A stretch of 64,000 nt of DNA from an uncultured Bacteroidales bacterium. GTDB taxonomy: Bacteria > Bacteroidota > Bacteroidia > Bacteroidales > Paludibacteraceae. Made by a program: the position numbers and the translations under genes. The number at the start of each line of letters is the position of its first letter. The stretch's first letter is position 1. The stretch covers positions 62,001 to 126,000 of the forward strand of contig ONEG01000001.1 of assembly GCA_900316845.1 (NCBI GenBank), in the 5' to 3' direction. The notes under the pieces were generated by a model that saw only the letters and a program-made list of their open reading frames with translations, ran no database searches and had not been told where the DNA came from. Shown one piece after another: positions 37,972 through 44,951 of this stretch.

Positions 37972-39084
37972 ATGTCCAACCGACAGATAGGATCTTTAGT
38001 ACTGGTAATAGCCATGATTATCGTGGCTATTTCCGTACTTTTTACCAATAATCTGGCACGCTCGCTCCAGCAGGAGGAACAGAAGAACATGGCCGTCTGG
38101 GCGGAGGCAACACGCCAACTCATCCTCGCGGCCGATGACGCGGATATCGATTTCGTCTCCTCGATCATCGAGGGCAACACGACGATCCCTGTCTATATCT
38201 GCGATAGCGAAGGAAATATCCTGGCAAGCCGCAATGTGCCGGAAGGTAAAAAAGGAGTGGGAGAGCATGGCCCGATCGAGTTATCCATCGCCCCGGGCGT
38301 TACCCAGTATATCTATTGGGACGACTCCAACCTCCTGACCAGCCTTCGGTATGTGCCGTACGCCCAGTTTGCGCTCATCTTCATCTTCATCGCCATCGCC
38401 GTGATGATTATGCTCACGGCGCAGCGGAGTGAAGAGAACCGCCTCTGGGTTGGGCTTTCCAAGGAGACGGCACATCAACTTGGCACGCCGATCTCGTCTC
38501 TCAATGCATGGCAACAACTCCTCGCGGATAAGTATCCCACGGACGAGTATGTCCCCCAGATGAAGCGGGATATCGACCGTCTGCAGATGATCGCAGACCG
38601 CTTCCAGAAGATCGGTTCGGAGCCGACGCTCAAGCCCGAGAACCTCATCCCGGTTGTCCGTTCCGCCATCGCTTATATGCGGGCGCGAACCAGCAGCCGC
38701 ATCACCATGGATGATGCCTCGCTCGAAGGAGTGGAGAGGATTGTCATGCTCAACGCTCCGCTCATGCAATGGGTCATTGAGAATATGCTCAAGAATGCCG
38801 TGGACGCTATCTCCGGTCAGGGAACGATCTCTTTCCACCTCCATGAGAACGAACATGACATCATGCTCGATATCACCGATTCCGGAAAGGGCATCGATGC
38901 AAAAGCCCAGCGTCGAATATTCGAGCCGGGCTTTACTTCCAAAGACAGGGGATGGGGATTAGGACTGCCACTCGCCAAACGTATCGTTGAGCAGTATCAT
39001 GGAGGCAAACTCCTCCTCAAGCATTCTCAACCGGGCGTCGGAACGACCTTCCGCATCGTCCTTAAAAAGGCCGAAAACAGTTGA
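37972..39084 (+). CDS. Membrane sensor histidine kinase, orphan
   Basis: 370 aa from the ATG at 37972; the TTG at 37939 lies in repeat DNA. Helices at ~7-24 and ~131-150 enclose a ~105-residue sensor domain outside the cell membrane. H-box KETAHQLGTPISSL with His168; N-box WVIENMLKNAVDA; G-boxes DITDSGKGI and GWGLGLPLAKRIVE. No response regulator is adjacent, so the partner is elsewhere. Position behind mmdB hints at control linked to the decarboxylase, which is inference. The last 126 nt overlap the 3' end of ispE on the other strand. Confidence 0.9.
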   Translation: MSNRQIGSLVLVIAMIIVAISVLFTNNLARSLQQEEQKNMAVWAEATRQLILAADDADIDFVSSIIEGNTTIPVYICDSEGNILASRNVPEGKKGVGEHGPIELSIAPGVTQYIYWDDSNLLTSLRYVPYAQFALIFIFIAIAVMIMLTAQRSEENRLWVGLSKETAHQLGTPISSLNAWQQLLADKYPTDEYVPQMKRDIDRLQMIADRFQKIGSEPTLKPENLIPVVRSAIAYMRARTSSRITMDDASLEGVERIVMLNAPLMQWVIENMLKNAVDAISGQGTISFHLHENEHDIMLDITDSGKGIDAKAQRRIFEPGFTSKDRGWGLGLPLAKRIVEQYHGGKLLLKHSQPGVGTTFRIVLKKAENS

Positions 39085-39861
39085 GCCACTGCCGCTCATA
39101 CTGGCATAAGAAGCGCCTGCGTCCAGCAGACGCTTTTTTATTGCAGCTATCACCGGATGCCCCGGAAAGACCGTCGCCTCAAAATCATTCACGAAAAGAC
39201 CGGCTTCGCCTAACAGAGTACAGACCGGCTTCGCCTGACAGAGCACAGACTTGATTTGACCTGCTACTTCCGGATGTCTGGTAATGCCGGAATACGCTTC
39301 GCGGGTTGAGACACCCTCATCCGGCTTGATCAGCACGATCCGGATACCCTTCATATCTAACTCAACTGGTGACAATTTGTCACCGATACCTTCCGCAAAA
39401 CAAGGCCGGTTATAGATGAAAAACGGGCAATCAGCCCCTAAGACAGCTACTTCTGCCGCCAACTGCTCCTTACTGAGCCCCAATTCAAACAGCTCGTTCA
39501 GCGCGATAGCCATGTGTGCCGCATCGCTGCTGCCGCCGCCCAAACCCGCGCCAAAAGGGATATTCTTTTTGAACCGAACCGCTACATTTCCCACTTTCGG
39601 GTACTTCGCCTTCATCAGCCGGTAACACTTGACAATCAGGTTATCCTCCGCCTCACAATCCACCGCAATCCCTTCCTGCTCAAATATCAATCCACCATTG
39701 AGCGGCGAAGCCGCGCTCATTCCATCAATAATAGAGACTTCCAGCTCATCGTGCAGCCCATAAATCGGCACAAAAATCGTCTCAATGTCATGATAACCGT
39801 CCTCGCGTTTACGGATGACGCGGAGACCTAAATTGATCTTGCAGTTTGGATAGAGTAGCAT
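38959..39861 (-). CDS. ispE: 4-diphosphocytidyl-2-C-methyl-D-erythritol kinase
   Basis: 300 aa. GHMP kinase of the MEP isoprenoid pathway: KINLGLRVIRKREDGYHDIETIF, ATP loop PFGAGLGGGSSDAAH (102-116), and C-terminal SMSGSGSTVFGLF (254-266). The residues after SGSGS (260-300) are coded on DNA that also codes the C-terminus of the histidine kinase. Residues ~205-221 (SVLCQAKPVCTLLGEAG) come from a 25-bp tandem repeat read in two frames. A promoter lies at 39883-39914. Confidence 0.95.
   Translation of the reverse strand: MLLYPNCKINLGLRVIRKREDGYHDIETIFVPIYGLHDELEVSIIDGMSAASPLNGGLIFEQEGIAVDCEAEDNLIVKCYRLMKAKYPKVGNVAVRFKKNIPFGAGLGGGSSDAAHMAIALNELFELGLSKEQLAAEVAVLGADCPFFIYNRPCFAEGIGDKLSPVELDMKGIRIVLIKPDEGVSTREAYSGITRHPEVAGQIKSVLCQAKPVCTLLGEAGLFVNDFEATVFPGHPVIAAIKKRLLDAGASYASMSGSGSTVFGLFKDDAEGRSDARLRMLEEEFASMILLNDTFGEWQS
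39201..39250 (-). repeat. 25-bp tandem duplication inside ispE
   Basis: CGGCTTCGCCTAACAGAGTA + CAGAC at 39201-39225 and again at 39226-39250 with two changes. As 25 is not a multiple of three, the copies are read in different frames (SVLCQAKP and CTLLGEAG), yet the ORF stays open. Confidence 0.85.
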
Positions 39862-39882
39862 AACCGTTTCTTTTTACGGCTA

Positions 39883-39914
39883 CAAAATTACTGCTTTTTT
39901 CCCACATACGCAAA
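39883..39914 (-). promoter_or_regulatory. Bacteroidota-type promoter for ispE
   Basis: Minus strand: TTTG (39911-39914), 20 nt, TAATTTTG (39883-39890). The small gene at 39938 ends just upstream. Confidence 0.8.
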
Positions 39915-39937
39915 TATTTTTGCGTAATTCCTTATTT

Positions 39938-40081
39938 TTACGCGTGCCTGCGCATGTAGGTACCGCAATGGGAGCAGGTGTACGAATCAGAAGAACTCGT
40001 AGAATAGGAACCAGGTTCCATAAACAAGCGCAGCATAAAATCCTGCGCTTGTCTGAGATTGTTGAATAAATTTGTATTCAT
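39938..40081 (-). CDS. Candidate 47-aa small protein with CxxC knuckle
   Basis: ATG at 40081, TAA at 39938, 47 codons. The first half is probably helical (NNLRQAQDFMLRLFME); a Ser-rich turn follows, then YTCSHCGTYMRRHA, where C-x-x-C plus a downstream His could hold zinc or another metal. It has its own consensus promoter 57 nt upstream (40138-40169) and stops 24 nt before the ispE promoter. I know no family for it. Confidence 0.5.
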   Translation of the reverse strand: MNTNLFNNLRQAQDFMLRLFMEPGSYSTSSSDSYTCSHCGTYMRRHA

Positions 40082-40137
40082 AATTTTAATAGGTTAGGGT
40101 TTGATGGTAATAGTTGCCATTGTTTTCATTTCGAGTG

Positions 40138-40169
40138 CAAAGGTACAAAATATTTGTGAACTATACAAA
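40138..40169 (-). promoter_or_regulatory. Bacteroidota-type promoter for the 47-aa ORF
   Basis: Minus strand: TTTG (40166-40169), 20 nt, TACCTTTG (40138-40145). Confidence 0.75.
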
Positions 40170-40709
40170 TAAATTCTGCAAATTTTTACGCAATAAAGGT
40201 GAACACTGTTTTGCGATATTTTGCACACATTTCTGCCGTTCACAAACTGGATAATCTTACCTGATTTTGAAAATAAACTTCATGATCCGGCAAATAGAGT
40301 AGGAGAGTACCTATAAACAAAAAGACTGCTATTTATCCCATCAGGAAGCCTAGTAAACAAGCCGTTTATTTCACAAAATTAAAGTATATAACTTATTGTA
40401 TATCAGCATTTAGCAAATTTACTTAAAATATAAATACATGCAATATTCCAATATCCGCCTGCTTTTCTGCAAAACCGCTATTCTTGTACAAAGTAAATCT
40501 TCTAAATCGCTTAAAATAAGCATATTATGTAATTTAATAAAAGTATTACAACCACGTTATTTGAGGCATTTATGCACGCTTACTGTCAAAGACCCGGATA
40601 TTTGATTAAAAATGTTCCACGGTTCGGGCGTCTTGAATTGTGAACACAAGGCAAATACACTATATATTCACAAATAACAAATTTATTTTCACAAAAATGT
40701 GTGCATATA
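40170..40709. promoter_or_regulatory. Long AT-rich gap with repeated TTCACAAA words
   Basis: No gene found in about 540 bp. The word TTCACAAA occurs exactly at 40239, 40370, 40667 and 40688, with its reverse complement at 40153 just outside and a near copy TTGTGAAC at 40638. The last three lie within 75 nt upstream of, and up to, the -33 box of the XRE regulator gene. They could be operator sites for that regulator. Confidence 0.4.
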
Positions 40710-40741
40710 TTTGTGTATTTCAATAATTTTTTGTACCTTTG
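40710..40741 (+). promoter_or_regulatory. Bacteroidota-type promoter for the XRE regulator
   Basis: TTTG (40710-40713), 20 nt, TACCTTTG (40734-40741). Transcription should start near 40748, only ~12 nt before the ATG at 40760, which rules out an upstream TTG start at 40739. Confidence 0.85.
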
Positions 40742-40759
40742 TGCCAAATTTCAAAAACT

Positions 40760-41155
40760 ATGAATGAGAGAGAGCGTATTGAGAAGGTAAAAGACACCTT
40801 AGGTCTTACGGCACGGCAGTTTGCTGCAGAAATTCACGTGCAGCCCGGCACAATCAGTAACATGATGGCTGGACGCAATAATCCGAGTCTGGAAGTCATG
40901 AAACGTATTATGGAGCGCTATCCGACGCTCAATCCAGAATGGCTGATTCTCGGCGTAGGAGAGATGTGGCGTACCAAACCCGGTCAGGAAGCCGGATTAT
41001 TCGACCAACTGCCGCCGGAAGGTATCCAAAAGAAACAGCCGACCGACAAAAAAGAAGAGCCGCAGACTCCTGCAGCTCCTCCTAAACAGATTAGTCGGAT
41101 TGTCGTTTATTATACCGACAACACCTTTGAAGAATTTTACACGAATCGACAGTAA
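40760..41155 (+). CDS. XRE-type helix-turn-helix protein
   Basis: 131 aa. Residues ~1-60 form an HTH: ERIEKVKDTLGLTARQFAAEI, HVQPGTISNMMAGRNNPS, LEVMKRIMERYPTLNPEWLI, like the Bacteroidota HTH proteins that end in NPEWLLxG. A Pro/Lys/Gln-rich linker (~80-112) leads to a short C-terminal strand-like piece (SRIVVYYTDNTFEEFYTNRQ). Probably a DNA-binding regulator with a very short leader. It may control its own long upstream region. Confidence 0.8.
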   Translation: MNERERIEKVKDTLGLTARQFAAEIHVQPGTISNMMAGRNNPSLEVMKRIMERYPTLNPEWLILGVGEMWRTKPGQEAGLFDQLPPEGIQKKQPTDKKEEPQTPAAPPKQISRIVVYYTDNTFEEFYTNRQ

Positions 41156-41205
41156 TTCGAAATTTTAATGGGACAGCAATAATTTTGAATTTTGAATTTT
41201 TAATT

Positions 41206-41235
41206 AGAAAAAGCACTCATTGGAGTGCTTTTTCT
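41206..41235. terminator. Bidirectional terminator overlapping the lon stop codon
   Basis: AGAAAAAGCACTC-ATTG-GAGTGCTTTTTCT is a perfect 13-bp stem with a 4-nt loop and a T-run on either strand. It ends the XRE gene from the left and lon from the right; the lon stop (41217-41219) sits at the stem-loop boundary. Just left, 41179-41205 is an AATTTTGAATTTTGA repeat. Confidence 0.85.
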
Positions 41236-43592
41236 ATGACCTCGCTGATATCGTGCACGAAATGCAGCTTCAGCCCCTTGAGGTAGATCTCGTTGATCTC
41301 CGCAACGTCTTTCCGGTTGTCCTCGCAAAGGATGATATCCGTGATACCTGCTCGTTTCGCCGCGAGCAGTTTTTCTTTCACGCCGCCGATAGGAAGCACC
41401 TTCCCGCGCAGCGTCATCTCGCCGGTCATCGCGATTCTTGGTTTCACTAATCGCTTCGTAAAAGCGCTCACCAATGCCGTAGTCATCGTGATTCCCGCAC
41501 TCGGGCCATCCTTCGGAATAGCTCCTTCCGGCACATGGATATGTACCGCCGTTTTCTCGAATACATCGGGCTTGATGCCCAGTTCTTTGGCGTGCGCCTT
41601 CACATAGCCGAGTGCCAAGGTTGCGCTCTCTTTCATCACGTCGCCGAGGTTGCCCGTCAGCGTCAGACTCGGTGCTTTCGCCGCAGAGAGGCTCGTCTCG
41701 ATGAACAGGATCTCGCCGCCCACTTGCGTCCACGCCAGACCGGTCACGACGCCCACATATTTGTTGGTCTCCCAACTGTCGCGGCTGAAACGCGCCTGAC
41801 CTAAGTAGTTCCGCAGGTCCACAAGCGTCACGGTCACATTGTATTCCTCGCCCAGCGCAATCTTCGTATCTACCTTCCGGCAGATGGTGGCAATCTGTCT
41901 CTCCAGACTCCGGACGCCCGATTCACGCGTGTAATCGTCGATGATATGGGCTAAAATCTCCTTTTTCAGTTTCAACTGCGAGGCCTTCAGACCATGGTTC
42001 GCCAGCTCTTTGGGGATGAGGTGTCTTTTCGCGATCTCCTCTTTCTCTTCCTGCAGATAACCGGTCATCTCGATCAGCTCCATTCGGTCGAGTAGCGGCC
42101 TTGGAATCGAATCCAAGGTGTTCGCCGTTGCGATGAACAGCACGCGGCTCAGGTCATAATCGACATCCAGGAAATTGTCATGGAACGCACTGTTCTGCTC
42201 CGGATCCAGCACTTCCAGCAACGCCGAAGTGGGGTCGCCCTTGTAATCCGCGCCGATCTTGTCGATTTCATCGAGCACAAACACAGGATTCGATGTCCCG
42301 CATTTCTTGATTCCATCGATGATCCGGCCGGGTAGGGCACCTATATACGTCCGCCGGTGACCGCGAATCTCCGCCTCGTCGTGCAGACCGCCCAATGACA
42401 CCCGCGCATACTTCCTGCCGAGCGCCTCTGCAATGCTCTTTCCGAGACTCGTTTTGCCGACTCCCGGAGGGCCGTATAGGCACAAAATCGGCGATTTCAC
42501 CGGGTGTTTTTCTTTCTCTTTTTCGCTTCGAAGACTCAATTGACGTTGTACCGCAAGGTATTCGACAATCCTTTCCTTCACTTTGTCCAAACCGTAGTGA
42601 TCGCGGTTCAGGATCTCCTGCGCATGTTTCAGATCGAAATTATCCTCGCTATAGACGCTCCACGGCAACTCTAACAGGTTCTCCAGATAATTCAGCTGAA
42701 CAGGGTAGTCCGGCGCGTGCGTCGTCATCCGCTCCAACCGCTGAAGCTCCTTCTCAAAGGTCGTCTCTATCGCTTCCGGCCACACTTTTTTCTTGGCGCG
42801 CTCACGCAACTCACGAATCGTCTCGGCGCCCGTGTCGCCCAGGTCCTGCTTGATCGTCTCTATCTCCTGTTGCAGGAAATACTCGCGTTGCTGCTTATCC
42901 ATCGCCTCGTGCGTCCGCTTGCGGATGTCTGCTTTGATGGCAAGCATCTCGTTGTCCTTCTCCAGGATCGTCAGCAACGCCGTCGCGCGGTCCATGAACA
43001 CGTCGATGGCGAGCAGCTCCTGCTTCTTCTCGACGCTCAGGTCGTATGTCGCGCAGACATAATTGATGAGGGTAGGGCCGTTGGTGATGGTTTTCAGGGT
43101 CATCAGCAGTTCTACCGGCGGGTTCTCTTTCTCGTTCAGAATCCGCAAAACGAGATCACGGATCGACGCATGAACAGCCGCAAACTGCTTGTCCCGTTTC
43201 AAAGGCATAGCTTCCTCTAATTCCTGCACTTCAGCGAACAACTGACCTTTGCCATCTTCCTGAAAATCAATGGCTTGCGCACGGTTCAGGCCCTCTAAAA
43301 TAGCCATCACATGCTCGCCTTCGCCCATCTCGGGAACCGGCACAATCTGCCTTACCCGGGCGATAGTTCCCAAGGCATACAGGTCACGGCCGGTCGGTTC
43401 TGCCACAGCATTGTCTTTCTGTGTCAGAATCATGATTTCCCGTCCGTCCTTGTTGGCAGACTTGATCAGTTTCAAACTCGTTTTCCGGGATACCGCAACG
43501 GGCATCAACACTCCCGGAAAAAACACCATGTTCCTAATCGGCAACACTTCCAGCTGCCGATTCTTTTTAATATCTTCGATTTCCTTTGCCAT
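41217..43592 (-). CDS. lon: ATP-dependent protease Lon
   Basis: 791 aa, standard length. N-terminal substrate domain (LEVLPIRNMVFFPGVLMPV), coiled-coil, AAA+ module with Walker A YGPPGVGKTSLGKSIAE and Walker B PVFVLDEIDK, and a protease domain with catalytic Ser in PKDGPSAGITM and Lys in GGVKEKLLAAKRAG. Cytosolic quality-control protease. No clear consensus promoter is visible in the 160-nt gap upstream, consistent with a stress-type or other promoter. Confidence 0.97.
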   Translation of the reverse strand: MAKEIEDIKKNRQLEVLPIRNMVFFPGVLMPVAVSRKTSLKLIKSANKDGREIMILTQKDNAVAEPTGRDLYALGTIARVRQIVPVPEMGEGEHVMAILEGLNRAQAIDFQEDGKGQLFAEVQELEEAMPLKRDKQFAAVHASIRDLVLRILNEKENPPVELLMTLKTITNGPTLINYVCATYDLSVEKKQELLAIDVFMDRATALLTILEKDNEMLAIKADIRKRTHEAMDKQQREYFLQQEIETIKQDLGDTGAETIRELRERAKKKVWPEAIETTFEKELQRLERMTTHAPDYPVQLNYLENLLELPWSVYSEDNFDLKHAQEILNRDHYGLDKVKERIVEYLAVQRQLSLRSEKEKEKHPVKSPILCLYGPPGVGKTSLGKSIAEALGRKYARVSLGGLHDEAEIRGHRRTYIGALPGRIIDGIKKCGTSNPVFVLDEIDKIGADYKGDPTSALLEVLDPEQNSAFHDNFLDVDYDLSRVLFIATANTLDSIPRPLLDRMELIEMTGYLQEEKEEIAKRHLIPKELANHGLKASQLKLKKEILAHIIDDYTRESGVRSLERQIATICRKVDTKIALGEEYNVTVTLVDLRNYLGQARFSRDSWETNKYVGVVTGLAWTQVGGEILFIETSLSAAKAPSLTLTGNLGDVMKESATLALGYVKAHAKELGIKPDVFEKTAVHIHVPEGAIPKDGPSAGITMTTALVSAFTKRLVKPRIAMTGEMTLRGKVLPIGGVKEKLLAAKRAGITDIILCEDNRKDVAEINEIYLKGLKLHFVHDISEVIEKALQ

Positions 43593-43753
43593 TTTCTTCC
43601 GATTTCATTGAATAGGGATTATTCCGAATATGCTATTTTACATAATCACGATTAGGTTTACACTGCATACATTTCTTGCAAAAATAAATATACAATAATT
43701 GTACCATTATAATGAACAAAGATTATTCTGCCATAATGTCAGTAAAAAGAAAG

Positions 43754-44248
43754 TTAATTTGCATTCTCCAATTTTTGACGGATGATCGCTTGAATGAAGT
43801 TGTCGAGTTTGGAATATTGTTTTTGGCGGAGTTTCATGGAGCCCGGTTCGGGTTTCTTCTCATACGGAGCTTCCGGATCGGGACGTTTGAATTGCGCATA
43901 GAAACGATTTTTGAAGTTTTCCAGTTCTGCGCGCAGTTCAAGCGTTTTTTGACGCTCTTCTGATGTCATGGCTGCGAGTTCTTCGTCAGAAACTTTGCCT
44001 GAATTGATAATCTCAGACGCCAGACGTTTGGATTCGCTAAACAATTGAATATTAGCGAGTTCGGCGCCCTTAGGCGGATTCTTTTCGTAGTCTCGTGGAT
44101 TTACGAGCTTGTATGATTCCTGAACTCCTTCTTTCAGGACTTTTCCATTCGGTGCGCGGTATTTCTTTTTTCTCATGATAATACCGCTTCCTTTCTCGAA
44201 TTCACCGTTCATTTCTTTGACCGGCGCATAAAACTTAATTTGCGTCAT
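43754..44248 (-). CDS. Hypothetical charged protein
   Basis: 164 aa, not assigned to a family. Starts MTQIKFYAPVKEMNGEFEKG, has a Lys/Arg-rich N-terminal third (RKKKYRAPNG), a likely helical, acidic middle (SDEELAAMTSEERQKTLELRAELENFKNRFY) and a basic C-terminal helix (KLDNFIQAIIRQKL). No signal or membrane segment, so probably cytosolic, perhaps nucleic-acid associated. An inverted repeat ATGACATTTTGTCAT lies ~44 nt upstream. I see no consensus promoter. Confidence 0.6.
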   Translation of the reverse strand: MTQIKFYAPVKEMNGEFEKGSGIIMRKKKYRAPNGKVLKEGVQESYKLVNPRDYEKNPPKGAELANIQLFSESKRLASEIINSGKVSDEELAAMTSEERQKTLELRAELENFKNRFYAQFKRPDPEAPYEKKPEPGSMKLRQKQYSKLDNFIQAIIRQKLENAN

Positions 44249-44421
44249 AATGGCATCGTTTTTGCTGTAAATATAATGGATTTCTTAATTAATGACATTT
44301 TGTCATGCAAAAGGCTGTTTCTTGGTTTGTCCTCATCCTTTCCTTATAATAATCTCCATAAAATCACCCTCTTATCACCCTGTAATCACCACGTAATCAC
44401 CCCCTTTTGGTCTTATTTTAG

Positions 44422-44448
44422 TCTTTAAAAACCTCGGTTTTACCGAGG
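44422..44448 (-). terminator. Terminator after the DUF1232 gene
   Basis: CCTCGG-TTTTA-CCGAGG stem (44432-44448) with TTTTT following on the minus strand, 5 nt after the stop. The rest of the gap 44249-44421 has only TCACC-type low-complexity words. Confidence 0.75.
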
Positions 44449-44452
44449 GAAT

Positions 44453-44647
44453 TTATAACTTGTTTTTCTTGAGTTTGGAGGCGAAAACGAGCCCGTTGGT
44501 GACGGCTAACAGGACGGCAATCAGGTCATCTATCCATCCTACAACCGGCATTGCGTCCGGGGCTACATCTATCGGAATCAGCACATAGATCAGCGCAATC
44601 AACGCCCCTATTCCGATGTTCATTTTATATTTTGTCGCTTTCTGCAT
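44453..44647 (-). CDS. DUF1232 (YkvA-like) small membrane protein
   Basis: 64 aa. The family signature YVLIPIDVAPDAMPVVGWIDDLIAV covers one or two helices. Role unknown. The leader carries an inverted repeat CGTGACAACTTGTCACG (44687-44703) downstream of a consensus promoter. Confidence 0.85.
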   Translation of the reverse strand: MQKATKYKMNIGIGALIALIYVLIPIDVAPDAMPVVGWIDDLIAVLLAVTNGLVFASKLKKNKL

Positions 44648-44738
44648 ACAAAAAAAATCTTACCATCCGCAGCGGTTAATTTCAAAGCGTGACAACTTGT
44701 CACGGTTTCATATTTTTGAATCAAAACCTTTGCGAGTG

Positions 44739-44770
44739 CAAAGGTACAAAAAAAATCTGATATATGCAAA
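44739..44770 (-). promoter_or_regulatory. Bacteroidota-type promoter for the DUF1232 gene
   Basis: Minus strand: TTTG (44767-44770), 20 nt, TACCTTTG (44739-44746). Confidence 0.8.
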
Positions 44771-44796
44771 TATTGGAGGGGAAAAACACAAAAAAT

Positions 44797-44829
44797 GTCG
44801 GAATGACATTCCGACGCAATGGACGATGC
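44797..44829. repeat. REP-like palindrome, solitary copy
   Basis: GTCGGAATG-A-CATTCCGAC, a 9-bp perfect stem, followed by CAATGGACGATGC, the same 13 bases found beside the palindromes of the array at 50843. The G+C-rich tail to 44951 has another stem (GCGCTA/TAGCGC at ~44867-44885) and no gene. Confidence 0.75.
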
Positions 44830-44951
44830 AAGCGGAGCTGACGCTCTTTGTCGGGGACGTAATCTCGCGCTAACGGAGGTAGCGCGCACAGGACAGTGCG
44901 TGATGGAAACTCCGGTAACGAAGGCATCGGACACAGGGCATCGCGGTTGCG

